This document shows, piece by piece, positions 1-11,542 of a DNA stretch of 64,000 bases (within the stretch, counting starts at the first letter, position 1; each line of letters begins with the position of its first letter). This DNA comes from Kudoa neothunni (lineage: Eukaryota > Cnidaria), in the NCBI GenBank assembly GCA_964304625.1, contig OZ199838.1:12400001-12464000 (forward strand), in the 5' to 3' direction. The notes below the pieces were generated by a model. The model had not been told where the DNA came from and ran no database searches. It was given only the letters and a program-made list of their open reading frames with translations. Position numbers and translations under genes: made by a program.

Positions 1-82
1 TTTTTGTATATACTTCATCACTGCTAAAAATATATGTGTGTAAAGATTTTTTTAGAAATAACATTAATTAACATCGATTCAT

Positions 83-469
83 ATGAAAATAGCCGAAATA
101 GATAATAAAGCAAGTGAAAAACATAAACACGACGAGAAAAATCGTGACTCAAAAATATTCAAAATACTATTTCTAACTGGAAGCACGATGGTGGCTTCTA
201 TTCTCGGATTTCAATACAGCAAATATAAAATGGTAAAACTGTCCCCATTAGATGGATGTGAAATGCCGAATACCAAAGTTGATCCTCAGATTCTCAGGGC
301 TGAAGGGATGGAATTAGCCTTTAAGGCATTACGCAAAGCAACGCTTTACAATGCACTACTATTTAGTAGTTCAATTGGGGCTTTTTTAGCCTATGTAAAC
401 TACCAAACTAGAAGCACATGTCAGGTGCGCCTTTTCTACTATGAATTTAAAAGCCGATCAGCCGACTAA
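83..469 (+). CDS. TMEM242: TMEM242-like two-pass membrane protein
   Basis: Single-exon ORF of 128 residues. The N-terminus is hydrophilic and Lys-rich; two hydrophobic segments follow, around residues 27-45 (ILFLTGSTMVASILGF) and 90-106 (LLFSSSIGAFLAYV). Between them GMELAFKALRKATLYN matches the human TMEM242 stretch GSSLALRALGWGSLYA as I recall it. The tail EFKSR matches DFRSK, which favours the unspliced reading over a possible 29-bp intron at 424. TMEM242 is a mitochondrial inner-membrane protein linked to assembly of the ATP synthase c-ring and complex I, so that role is inferred here. The ATG at 83 is the first in frame. An AATAAA lies near 552. The match is architectural and moderate, so another small two-pass membrane protein is possible. 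Confidence 0.6.
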   Translation: MKIAEIDNKASEKHKHDEKNRDSKIFKILFLTGSTMVASILGFQYSKYKMVKLSPLDGCEMPNTKVDPQILRAEGMELAFKALRKATLYNALLFSSSIGAFLAYVNYQTRSTCQVRLFYYEFKSRSAD

Positions 470-1330
470 ACTTAAACATTGAATAATTTTATATTTACAC
501 GGATCACATAGACGCATATTTTTTAAATTATTACGATGCAAAAGTGTGTTAAATAAATGTATGCAATGAATGGGTTGTTAGTCGATTGGTTTGATTATTC
601 TGTCGAGTTATATTCTTCTCCTACTATTAATATCATTGATATCGTTATAGTATAAATTATTTCGTATATTTATACAAGCTGTTGTAGGTGTGTTTGTGTG
701 CTAATCTCAATTATAGGATAAAGCGATCTCTGAACGACTTAGATTTTATTTGGATATTCAACCATCAACATCATCTACAAGTTTTTCGGACCTGCTGGAT
801 CATTTTAGAATTTCTAATAATGAATAAACAACTCTTATTTTGTATACGATATATTTCTATTGGTGTGTATTTATTTGTTGATGTTAAGCCTTTATTGAAT
901 TGATTCATTTGTTTGAATAAAATTTAATCGACGAATTTATAACGTATTCGTGAAGGGATCGTTATTTGTCTTATATGAGTATAATAATATGAAAACATAG
1001 TATGGGTGTTTAAAATTAGAATTTTGAATTTATGCGGGGATGTCGCATGTTATTTTGCTAGCTGCTCCCTATGGGCTTCGATAGTTGCGCTCTAAGTTGA
1101 TCAGCGGTTATTCTCTTAGGATACAGCTGTCAATCCACCCAGTAATACTATTATCTAGGTTCAGGCAATCTATTTATTCATCAGACAATACATACGGGTT
1201 ATAGTTTACAATTGTTTGAAGTCCTTTACCAGAGTGGCATTTGTTGTAGTAGTTTGTCTGCTGACCTCGAGTGGATTGATTTCGATTTTTATTCGTATTA
1301 GATACTCCACGCTGAACGAATACGTTAAGT
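470..1330. other. Spacer between TMEM242-like and FERM genes
   Basis: AT-rich sequence. ORFs on both strands (688-903 plus, 1174-1374 minus) have no recognisable domain. The promoter and 5' UTR of the FERM gene must lie in its right part, but no clear core element was seen. Confidence 0.5.
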
Positions 1331-4300
1331 ATGAAGCTAAATAAACGTTCCAATTGGACATTACTTGTCAACACACACTGTGGACAGGAGATTAAAATTG
1401 ATGCACCAGTAGCTTCGACATATTCGCCGTTGTCACTAACAACCTCTTAGAAAACAGCGAATGCGTGTTTCATTAAAGAGAAAACGTGTGAGCAGTTGAA
1501 TTATAGGCATCCACACTACTTTGGGCTTCAATATTCATACAGCAAACCAAAAGTAAGAGTATCTAACGAAAGTCGCTAGTTTCATAATTTGTGTCATTTA
1601 GTATGTTGGATGGCTGAATGAGAAAAAAAGTATAAAACACGAAGTTGAAAGTAATGCTACTCACTTGATTTTAGTTAAGATTATAATTTAACGATAAATG
1701 TTGTCTAATAAATTTACTAACATTGGATTTTTTATATAGAAACTAATCTATCATTACAATTGGCATTTAAATTTTATGATCCTGAACCAGAGAATATTGC
1801 GTGTGACGCTTTAAGGTAATATTTACATTTTTTGAATGTCATTTAATAATATCTTGGTTTCACTTTTGTAGGCATGCATTATATATACAGCTGAGAAAAG
1901 ATATTGTTGTTGGTCGCCTTACAACAAATGAAAACGTACTGGCTAGGCTTGCAGGCTTATGTCTAAAAAGTGATGAATTTATTGAAATGTGTCGTCATTT
2001 TAATCATTTTCTTAGTTGAAAACGGCGATTTTAAAGATAATAATGAATTTAAGAGAAATATGACTTCTTATTCATTTGCTCCTGCGAAAGTAGGTGTTTT
2101 GTTTTTTTAATTCAATTCACTAATAAGCAAGTTACGATTGTGTATAGAAATGAAAAAATATTTTCAAAAATTCATCATATTTATTTTTTTTAACTGAGGG
2201 TTTAAAGTTAAAAAATATTTTTGTCATATGTTTTTCTTGATTTTTGATGAATGTTTGCTTTTGTGTTTTATTAATTGATTTCTTACTAGATGAACTTGAC
2301 CGTTGAACCAGATTCTGACTTTTATAATGAGGCTCTTGATACATATCGTGAATATCGCGGAAGAGATATCAAGGAGACTGAAATCGATTTTCTCAAAGTC
2401 TGCGCTAGCCTTCCATTCTATGGAATTCATAAGTTTAAATTACTGGTATTCTTTATCATTTTTAGTGGATGTCGTTTTAATCCTTAATATACAATATGTA
2501 TTTTTTGTTTATGTATTTATATTTGCAAATAGGATGTTGAAAAGAATGTAATTAACGTGGGGATTTGTTGTGATGGTGTCTGCTTACTAAATGGTGAAAG
2601 AGTCACAAATATAATTCTATGGTTAGCAAATATATCTCGTTTTAATCAAATAACATGTGTATTTAGGTGTGTCATCAGATCAATATACATAAAAAATACA
2701 GATGTTTCTATACATATAGTTCCTAAGGATATACGAACTAATCGATTAAACCAAGATAAATTGATAGCGAAATATGGCTTCAGGGTTGATCAATGTTTTG
2801 ATATCTACGAACTTTTTCCTTCAAATGTGGCCGTCTACAAAACCGAAACGCTAAGTTATTCGCGAGATTTTTATCATCTTCTGGTTGCTGCGTACAACTT
2901 TTTTCACTGCAAACAATCGGGAAAATCCAAAAATTCCAATGATATAATTGATATGACACTCGATCAACTAAGGGAAAGCTACGGGTCGGTACAACAATTA
3001 GATGATGCACAGTCGCAATCAAACCAATCAATAAGATTCAAAACAGTTCACTTTACATCTCAATCTGCCAACCAAATTACCCCAAAACGTAGACAACGTA
3101 GCACTTTCTTCAATGAGGGCGCCCTTAGAAGAGCGTCTGTCGTAGCAATAGGTGTTGATGAGGAAGTTGCGGATGATGGTACGCTTCACTCATCCAAAAT
3201 GAAAGATATATTATCGCGCCAGGTATTTTTTAAATAACCATCACTTTATATCATCCATTTGTGGCAGTAGAGTAAGTTAAATAGTTGAATGTCAGTTAAT
3301 TTATTTAAATATTGCTACTATGGAGTCATCATATCAACCCTTGAAGGACCATGCTCATATAACTTACGTGTGCTAACATGAGCGTTCATTATAGACTCCA
3401 ATCATTTTCCCTTAAAATTTTCCAATATTTTTACAATTTTAAATGTTCAATAAAAAATAATAAAATAAAATAAAAATTCAAATAAATCATCACCGAACCA
3501 ATTCCATAGAGTCGAAATATTCAACAGACAAATTTCCATTCAATTTTTCTATCTGAAATTTATTTAAGTCTTTCATTTTCAAATTTTTTGTTTGTGGCCC
3601 GAAAATAATATATTACGTAAAATTGGTTATTTCTAACGATTTTAAAAGTTAAAATTCTCAAAATAATTTTTGTCAGCCATTATCATCAAATTACGTGGAA
3701 AAATGAAAATTACATGATAATCCCATTAGTATGTATTATAACCACGTAAAAATTTTATGATGTCTTATAATGCATTGAAAATTTGTTTTGTATTCGATTT
3801 GTAAACAATGACTTAATATAATCAATATGCTTATATTGATCATTTTTTTGTGTAGTAGATATATAATTAATGACAATAATAGTTTATTTGATAATACACC
3901 ACAAAAATCTTTGTACAAGGTTTTAAATTAATATCCCAACTTTTTCAAATAAATACATGAATATTTTCAGGTAGCAAAAATTTATTTTAACGCAAAACTT
4001 AAAATGTATTACAATTATACGCATAAATAAATTAAATAAAAATGGCGCTATCTTAGATTTTTGGATGCGTTTTTTAGTGTTATGTTTCACAAAAAATAAT
4101 TTTAATTTGTTATTAAATAATTAAAATCATTATAAATCTTTAAAACTATTTTTTATAAAATAATAAAAATAGAGCGTCATGGAGACATAATTTTTCTCTT
4201 GTTCATTGAAATTTTAAAAGGACACGGGACACAGAAATGTTAATGATATAAAGATATTTAATTTGAACCATGTTTAAATCAAACAAAAGTAATTAAACTA

Positions 4301-5938
4301 TTTTTTTGAGGAATTTTATACTGAAACACAGTCGCAGCACCTACATACATCATCCATTAAAATTTCCGGTGAATATCAATAATCCGTATATTACTATATT
4401 ACTAGAGGCAGATTATTAACTGATAAAACGTTGTCAAATCATGAAACGATTCATATCATCTTAAGTATTTCAATAATTATAAAACTAATAAACTTTATTG
4501 ACCCAGTTAAAATAATAAAAACCTTTATCATTAAAAATATTTGAAAGCTAACGATAATATAAAGTTTGATGTTAATTCCTCGACAGCCCAGCTGAAATAA
4601 TAGGAATTCTTGAATAGTTTAAAATTATTTTATTATAAATAAATTTTTATTTTTAGTATGGTCAAAAATTGGTATTATTAATGCATTATAAAGAATTTTA
4701 ACAGGCAATAAATACATTATAGATTAAACGTGTTGATTATTATGAAAAATTTCAAATACTTTTATTACATACCAAATATAAAATTTTTATGCGTTCATAA
4801 AAAGCTATACAGTCCATGTGGGATTTTTTGAGCGTATGTATGTTCGAAAACGATATATCGAAAATGCGGTCACAAAATACTTAACGCGGTCCCAAGGGGG
4901 GGGGGGTTAATAATTTTATCGCAAATTGATAATTTTTATTAGAAAAATATGATAAGGAGTAAAAATACACGAAGCACACTTATTCCTCTGTCGGACATTA
5001 ATGCAAGACGAAGATCGAGCACAATAAATGCTCTCGATGGCGCAATTACTCCTTATGCAGCCGATAGCCCTAATAAAGTAAATGATAGATTCTCTTTGGG
5101 CTTCCAAACTCTAAGCAAAAACCATGATAATCATTTGTTTGGGAGCCAAAGCCATCTATCACTTTTAAACACCGATTCATTTAACTCTACTGTTCCCTCC
5201 AGAATGAGCATCAACTTTAAAAATGAGTCTACCAACAGTGGCCTATCAAATATAGATGTGGAATATAGCTCCGATTCTTCCATCAATAATTTACGCATTG
5301 AAAGCATTGAAAATTTGAGAAAATCTAGTGATATCGGTTCTCATTTGTCAGCATTGTCTCCCGCTCAAAACGACACCGATTTTAATTTTATTGGAGGTCT
5401 TAAAATCTCCGACGGGAAAAGTTTCGATAATCATGAAACGTATTACTATTGATTTTAGATTCGGTTATTCAAAGTTAATTCAATTAAAATTTATAGTGAA
5501 ATACTGAACGAACTTATCAACTATAAACCTACCACAAATACTTATCCCAGATCTGCCGATCTTCTAGATTTTATCGGTGGTGAGAACACCCTAGAAGAAG
5601 CAAAAGTTCTTGGTGATGTGATTACAAAAATCAAAAACAATGGGCCATCAACACCCTATGAATTCACAGATAAACCGGAGAATACTGAATCAACTACTAA
5701 ATGGATACAATCCATTGGCAGCGTGCCCCAAGGACACCTCAACAGTGGGTCGATCAAACCGTCAATTGACGAAGATTACCTTAAAGTTTGTTAAAATTTG
5801 AGTTTAAACTCCAACATCAATATATTTTAGAGTTTTGAAATTCTTGAAAATGAATGTAATGCGGAAAACCAAATCAACCCAATACTTGAAGCGAATCAAT
5901 CACACCAACACGATAAATACAAAGCCGTGGATGATTAA
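1331..5938 (+). CDS. FERM (band 4.1) domain protein, 12 exons
   Basis: Exons: 1331-1408, 1451-1552, 1602-1650, 1740-1815, 1872-1990, 2016-2089, 2290-2445, 2533-2621, 2667-3222, 4943-5439, 5497-5785, 5831-5938. Together they make 2193 nt, 730 residues, one open frame. All three FERM lobes are visible in residues 5-300. F1 has TCEQLN..HPHYFGLQY, F2 has LAFKFYDPEPEN and YIQLRKDIVVGRL, the F2/F3 junction has YREYRGRDIKETEIDFL and YGIH, and F3 runs from VINVGICCDGV to FYHLLVAAYNFFHC. FERM proteins link membrane proteins and phosphoinositides to the cortical cytoskeleton. The remainder (about 310-730) is Ser/Asn-rich with basic patches and no recognised domain. Introns are 25-88 bp except one of 200 bp and one of 1720 bp (3223-4942). 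The 25-bp intron at 1991-2015 is forced by phase. Closest subfamily (FRMD or 4.1) not settled. Confidence 0.9.
3223..4942 (+). other. Long intron 9 of the FERM gene
   Basis: 1720 bp, far longer than its neighbours. AT-rich, with no mobile element recognised in it. A homopolymer of about ten G lies near 4897, shortly before the acceptor TTATTAG. Phase 0 is kept across the gap, which supports the exons on both sides belonging to one gene. Confidence 0.55.
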
Positions 5939-6462
5939 GTGCTATCGATGTAGATTCAGCAATTTAAATAATATTCAAACCTTAGCATTTATCGTTTGTT
6001 TATATTTTCAATTATTGAATTTTTTTTCTATTTTATCATTATTTTCTAATTAGTAGTAGAATATCCAGCCGTTTTGATTTATTGAAATAAACTATACTTT
6101 GTTTTTAAAAATTTTCTGCAAGTAAAGTTTTAATGAACTTTAAACAATTTAGATTCTTTACTTCAAGAGATCCAATTTTCTAAAGCTTAAACTTTGTCAT
6201 CCGCCTAGGATAAAAACTCGCGTGAAAATGGTTATATGGGCGTATTATGATCGGAATATAGATCATAATTCAAATTTAAAATTACTAATTAAAAAAATTA
6301 AAAATACTCATAAAAATGATAGTTTAAATCTTCATTCAAATACAGGGAACCTTTTATCCATGATTAATTCTTTCAATGATTAATTAAAGAAGAGGAAAAC
6401 GATAGGTAAAGCGTCCATAGAAGACAATCTTTGCACTCAGCTATTGTTTTTTAGCCTGGACA
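5939..6462. other. 3' flank of the FERM gene
   Basis: AT-rich and non-coding as far as can be seen. A polyadenylation-like AATAAA lies near 6086, about 150 bp after the stop. Confidence 0.4.
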
Positions 6463-6645
6463 ATATGACATGGAGGTGTTAGGTAGAGATCGCATGCCAC
6501 GAAGTTGCGAGTTCGATACCTAGTCCTGACGTTCCTGTACTCCTCATTCGAAATTAAGTAGGGAGGCTGTATTATTTAAATTACTGATCAATACTGGAAA
6601 AAATTAGAGTTGCCTGATACCAATAAAATTTCTTTTTTTTAACTA
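6463..6645 (+). repeat. Candidate tRNA-derived SINE (tRNA-Gly-like head)
   Basis: A GC-richer island. GAGTTCGATACC at 6509-6520 matches the pol III B box, and TTAGGTAGAG near 6478 resembles an A box at the right spacing. The stretch CGCATGCCACG resembles the anticodon arm of tRNA-Gly(GCC). The acceptor stem does not pair convincingly, so a working tRNA is unlikely. The unrelated body that follows and a T-rich 3' end near 6640 fit a SINE. Only one copy was recognised in this window, so family status is inferred. Confidence 0.4.
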
Positions 6646-7950
6646 GTATATAATTAAGAATGGTGTCTCAAAATAATAGCTTTCAAATTTTAAGAATTTT
6701 TCATCCCAACGCAGTTGGATACATGTGTAATCTCCATTATTTTTCAACAAACATTGAATTGATCTCTAATTTGTTGTTGATAATCATTCATAAATTGGTT
6801 CTATTTCGTATTATTTACCATATAAACACAAATTTTATAATATTAAAATTAAATATACTGGTTTTTTTAGGTTTTAAGCATGAATAGTTTAAAGGCGAGA
6901 AGACAACTACGTGCTCTCAAAATATATTTTATTAATTATCTTTGAGCTGATGAGTTTTTTCAATAATTAATCAACATTATATTTGAGATCAACATTTAAT
7001 TTCAATGGTAAAATAACTTAAGGCAGATTTTAGGAAGTTCATACTTTTTAGGAATAATTCTCACATGTGTGTTTAGTTTTGCACTCGATAAACGTAAAAA
7101 TGTAGTTATAAAAAAACCTAAAAACGAAAAAACTGTTAATTCTATAAAATTATTTGTTTAAATCAATTATGTGTGTACCGATAAAAATAATAACGCTAGT
7201 TAACACATTGTGTTTACATCTTGTGGTATTCTCAATTCGTATATTTAGCCGAATTTTTTGTTACCAAATTTTGACATATAAAAAATATTTAAAAAACAAT
7301 AAAAATATGGCTTAACACTTTTTTCGATATTTTGCAAATACTGCAAGGTAAAATAATTTAATATTATCGTATTATAAAATTAGGTTACTGAATTTTAATA
7401 ATAAAAATTGGATAAATTCTTAATTTCTAATAAAAAATTAAATAAAACAAATTGTACGACATCAACATCTATTCTTAAAATTCAAAAAGTATTTTCATTA
7501 TAGTGAAAAATGGGATATTTTTGGCATGTGCCTAATATGTTTTCTTTGTGACCTTGGGTTTTTACCGATAGTCTCATTGGACGCCCCGGTTGGCGAGTAG
7601 TCGCCGTGTCTATTATACCGCCAGTTGCCACGCATGACTAAAATTAACGCGTTTTCCAAGTTTCGATTGTAGGAGAATTTTACTGGGAACATTGAACCGT
7701 TTCTAGCTAAGGATTTGTTGTATATCATAACGAATACAACAATCCCCTTCGATATATATTTGAAGAGTAAATTATTGGGAGCATTGTAAACCGCATAAAC
7801 ATAACTAATATTTGAGGAAATATTTTAAAATTACTTAGAAATTTTAATACAAAGACAAAAAACACCAAAAAATTTAAATGATAAAAATATTTAAAAATAA
7901 AACGAGCGAATTTCTTTAATTTTATACAAGTTTGAATAATGTTGACCACT
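6646..7950. other. AT-rich spacer with a hAT-family fragment
   Basis: Mostly featureless. On the minus strand, the stretch ending at 7588 begins CGGGGCGTCCAATGAG and matches the end of the hAT-like element at 40303 (22 of 24 bases). It is therefore an end fragment of that family. The overlapping minus-strand ORF at 7498-7728 was not accepted as a gene. Confidence 0.45.
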
Positions 7951-8437
7951 TCAATCCTCGTCTGAGCAGGATAGGTCAACTTGATCAATTTTGAAGGCAG
8001 AGGATCTTGATATCTCATACAAAAATCCAGTAGGTATATTGACAGAAGCCGCCACACAAAGAATGTATTTGGAAAGTTGAACAGCTGATATCACTCCGTT
8101 CTAACAACGAATTAAATTTGTTGACCATCGAATCAAACACTAACTGACCTTGCATTTAGTGATAATAATGTTGTTATGGTTTTTCCAAACATTTATTCCT
8201 GAGGTTGATGACCTAACACATTCCAAAACACCAGAAACCAATTCGACGTAGACGCCACGGCAATGTTCCTCGCGCGACGATCTTTGTATGATATCTCCAT
8301 TAGCGGTGATTAGCCTAATGTTAGAAAAGCCATAATCCAACCAAGTATTTTTTTAATTACATGGCTATTGCTACGAAATCATTCTCGATTAATTCATCTA
8401 AAGCAGCCTTCACAGCAACGATATCCTCTGTGCACAT
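7951..8437 (-). CDS. LAMTOR2: LAMTOR2-like roadblock/LC7 Ragulator subunit
   Basis: Three exons on the minus strand: 8437-8361, 8314-8149, 8100-7951. The chain is 393 nt, 130 residues, close to the 125 of human LAMTOR2. The fold order matches the roadblock/LC7 pattern: helix KAALDELIEND, strand AIAMLITANGDIIQ, helix VYVELVSGVLECV, strand NNIIITKCKNGVI, then QLSKYILCVAASVNIPTGF, which parallels RVANLLLCMYAKETVGFGM of human LAMTOR2. LAMTOR2 pairs with LAMTOR3 in the lysosomal Ragulator complex that anchors Rag GTPases and mTORC1. Introns are 46 and 48 bp. The start is the first ATG (8437); a hydrophobic in-frame run upstream has no ATG. Divergence is high, so another roadblock protein is possible. 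Confidence 0.68.
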
Positions 8438-8762
8438 GAGCAATGTTAACAAAGTCAATAAAACGATTGAATAAGTTAAAACGATCCTCAGTAAACTTGA
8501 GTAACACTCCAGAAATAAATAATCTCAATACTGTTGATAAAAAATTGAGACAAGAAGAACTTGCCGTTTATTTCTGCGCACGTCTAACTCACTGTTAGAT
8601 CCCATCTATCATACATGCAAAAAATTGTTATCTCCATTTATATACACTTTTCTTTTATTTGATAAGTTAAACAAAAATATGCGCGTATACGCTAACCAGT
8701 TATAGCAAAAACAATAAATATCAAATATTCCATAATAAAATCTACAAATAGTCATTAAGCAA

Positions 8763-9191
8763 TCATTGCCGTAAAATTTTTAGGCTGGTGCCGATTGAAA
8801 GTTGAGGATTCCACATACCTTGAAGCGATCTATCCTTACCGTAGATATCTCTCAATCCGCGTTGCCTAAAGTCGTTGCCAGAATATTCCGCCAGTTCATA
8901 AATCAAATCTTTAAATTCTTCGTACGGTTTACGGTCTAAGCAAATTTGTATGGCTGTTTCGTTCAGATACTTAGCTATCACCACATTTCGTCCGTATGTT
9001 GGATTCACATAGAACACGCAGGTTGGATATTTGTTACAAAGATTTTCAAGCTCCTCCCTCGCGAATTTTTCCATGACAGGACTTTTTTTTGTTGACAACA
9101 AATACATTCTTTTCAGCTGAAAGACATATCTACCTAGTTTGGTGTAATCGATACAATTAGGGCTAGCGACCAACGCCCTGTAGAAGGCCAT
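8763..9191 (-). CDS. MRPL43: Mitochondrial large ribosomal subunit protein mL43
   Basis: Intronless minus-strand ORF of 142 residues from the first ATG (MAFYRALV). It shows the family landmarks: LGRYVFQLKRM (human LGRYVQQLQRL), FAREELENLCNKYP, VYVNP-type CVFYVNPTYGRNVVIAKYLN, and near the end SLQGMWNPQ (human SIQGQWHP). mL43 has the thioredoxin-like L51/S25/CI-B8 fold and sits in the mitoribosome large subunit. The frame stays open upstream of this ATG as far as a possible acceptor CTAG near 9258 (LEKNFKRWRPLERVG...). An extra 5' exon cannot be excluded, but the chosen start fits the family length. The 5' end of the LAMTOR2-like gene lies about 330 bp downstream on the same strand. Confidence 0.88.
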   Translation of the reverse strand: MAFYRALVASPNCIDYTKLGRYVFQLKRMYLLSTKKSPVMEKFAREELENLCNKYPTCVFYVNPTYGRNVVIAKYLNETAIQICLDRKPYEEFKDLIYELAEYSGNDFRQRGLRDIYGKDRSLQGMWNPQLSIGTSLKILRQ

Positions 9192-9792
9192 TTCGATTCT
9201 GCGCGTATCCGTACCCACTCGTTCGAGGGGTCTCCATCGTTTGAAGTTTTTCTCAAGCTAGATCATAGGTTTTTTGTTTTAAATCAAAAATATAAAGATG
9301 TACAAAATACTCACAGTTTTATTACCACATCAAATTACAAAATTTCTAATACTTCAATTGCGTCTCAAATTTGGGGAAGTAACTCTTTCTCCCAAACGTT
9401 ATCTAGAGATTGCATTTTTATGCATGAGTTATCGAATTTTATGACTAATTTTACCATTATTCAGCATTATTTTTTCAAAACTAAAAGTATTTGTTATTTA
9501 ATAAATCTCGAGGTGATGAAGCAAACCGATTAATTTAAAGAAGTAAATAGTAAAATGTATACAGCTTACAAAATAATCAATTAGGCGAAATAATAATGAC
9601 GCGTGCATAACATGAAAACTGCCAAAAAATTATTAGAAGAAGACAGCGATAGTGCCGTGAGTCGAAAATATTTTATGAGCTTAAAATATCAGAGAAAATC
9701 ATTGAAACAAGAATGAGAACAAGAGGACGATGATTAACCGACGGTGTATATTAGAAAAAAGAATTAAATATAATTTAAAAAAAATTATAATA
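9192..9792. other. Spacer upstream of mL43
   Basis: A short plus-strand ORF near 9612 (MKTAKKLLEEDSDSAVSRKY...) ends after 34 codons and has no recognised domain. Nothing else seen. Confidence 0.35.
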
Positions 9793-11204
9793 CGGTGCAA
9801 CCTCGGAGTTCGATCAAAAATTTTGAGTCAGAAACCCTTTTGAGTTCGAACCAGCGTTGCAAACCAAAATCTGACATTTAGCGAAATTTTTACCGGACAA
9901 AATCGGAAAAATCAGAATTTTTTGTAAAAAAACTAATATTTCATTATATGTATAGGTATTACGTTAATTTGTAATTAACTCAGAAACTTCAAATTTATGA
10001 CATCATTTTGTCGATGTATTGAATAATGTCCTCATTAGAACAAGGTTCTCTAATGTAGAGCACAACATTCTACTTCTTCGGATGTTTTCGATAATTCAAA
10101 AAGAGAAAATGCTCTTTCGGAGAAGCGTGAATCAGAATTAGTTAAAGTAAAGATGTGTTATATTTTCCGATGGAATTAAAAATACTTTGCCGATAATCAA
10201 TGCTCAAAAAGGCGATTATTGATAATTTAATTAATCCAACTATATTTTTGAACCAGTTCAATTCCTTTAATTTCAAACAATTGTATTACAGTATTTCTAT
10301 AGACTTTTGAATAAAGCATAACATTATACCTAAAATTAGAATTTTTTGAAAATTGATAACAAACACTTGTAATGATAACTTAGCATTGGATATCACCAAC
10401 ATCAGAGTCTTTTTTTTAAATTCAAGCACAAAAATCTCTTCGTAAAAATTCCCAAAATAATTGATGGTCATGATGAAACTGTGTCTTGTCGTTAATAATA
10501 GTAAGAAAATCCAAAATGTTGGTTGAACGGGAGCATAACATTTAAAAATGTGTTCATTTTTATAAAGTTTTGGCATGTATTTTTAAGCTCAATTTTTGTA
10601 TTATATGGGCTTTAAGAATTATTAAAATTTCTAATTGTATCTTGCGTTTGGTGAACTTCCATTGCAGATACTTTAATTTGAAATAAATCATTGTTCCAAG
10701 TATAAAATGATCTACTTGAAGATTTCTCGTAATGAAATCCGCAACGATTAATTTCCATTTTTTGTGAATTTGCAATGACTTTTTACGTTTGAAACATTGT
10801 TTTGCGATTATTCAATCTTTCGAATAACAACAATAAAAATCGAACAAAAAGACAAATAGAAAGGATATTCAGAACGAATCCAGTTGGACAACAAAATAGA
10901 GAAGAAAAGAAATTCTGGAAGAAGAGTCGCTCAACCAAATTGTGCGAATGTCATCGAAAAAGAACCCTGTATAATCTATCGTATGACAACCAAAAAATAT
11001 TATACTTTATTTAATTTTTATTATTACATTTGATATTTATAAACACAAAGTATTCACGTTTTTCATAAATAAGAATAAAAATAGTCATTAATTGGATGCA
11101 CGGTAACGGATTAAACTAATTTTCATTATTTTGCATGAGAAACATTTTTCGCAATTCGAACAAACTTCTAGAACGAATTATGGTCGAAGTCCTAGGTTGC
11201 ATCG
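9793..11204. mobile_element. pogo/Tigger-like TIR element, decayed
   Basis: Inverted ends CGGTGCAACCTCGGAGTTCG (left) and CGATGCAACCTAGGACTTCG (right, reverse complement) differ at three positions and are each flanked by TA, as expected for the Tc1/mariner superfamily. The 1.4-kb interior has no intact transposase and appears to contain a second inserted element (see 9852-10799). Family assignment rests on the ends only. Confidence 0.5.
9852..10799 (-). mobile_element. Nested hAT-like relic
   Basis: Begins CAGCGTTGCAAAC and ends with the inverted CAATGTTTCAAAC. Minus-strand translation near 10080-10160 gives SRFSERAFSLFELSKT, which resembles the ERxFS...K motif at the C-terminus of hAT transposases. 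The rest is too decayed to read and no clean 8-bp target duplication was found. It lies inside the TA-flanked element. Confidence 0.4.
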
Positions 11205-11356
11205 TATTTTTAATTCTTGAATTTTTATCAATGATCTCATTTTAAGTCCTGGTTGCAAGTTGATCTTGAAATACTGTATTTGTAAATTAATTATTTAATA
11301 AGGCTTAATGTAGTTAAATATTAGTGTAAGTAATTAAAGACATGTAATAATTTTTA

Positions 11357-11485
11357 TCAAAGAGTGGTTTGATTGATCTTCGAGAGCTTGCAGGAACAGA
11401 TTACCATCGTATTTTACTGGGGATGCGTGCACCACTAAGAATGTCTGAAAAACTAGCTACCTGGTGTGATGGACTATTTCTATGG
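11357..11485 (+). CDS. Isolated exon-like coding stretch, function unknown
   Basis: An in-frame stretch of about 43 codons lies between an AG (ATCAAAG) and a GT (TATGG|GTGTGT). It reads SGLIDLRELAGTDYHRILLG and then MRAPLRMSEKLATWCDGLF. Codon use and residue mix look protein-coding and unlike the flanking AT-rich DNA. No partner exon was found upstream, and the RAP1GDS1-like start at 11993 is in a different reading context. It could be an exon of an unseen gene, a 5' alternative exon, or a gene fragment. Function not recognised. Confidence 0.35.
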
Positions 11486-11509
11486 GTGTGTAGTTGTGTT
11501 TGTAGATTA

Positions 11510-11542
<33 letters not shown>

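Noticed and set aside
1174-1374. 66-codon minus-strand ORF
   Set aside because: It runs antisense over the first exon of the FERM gene and shows no domain.
4890-4910. Poly-G tract, and poly-C tract near 44440
   Set aside because: Simple homopolymers that may even be assembly artefacts; no function suggested.
7498-7728. 76-codon minus-strand ORF
   Set aside because: It overlaps an end fragment of the hAT-like family seen at 40303, so the open frame is probably repeat sequence.
10286-10775. Minus-strand ORFs of 96 and 71 codons
   Set aside because: They lie inside a transposon relic, are hydrophobic and low in complexity, and match nothing I know.
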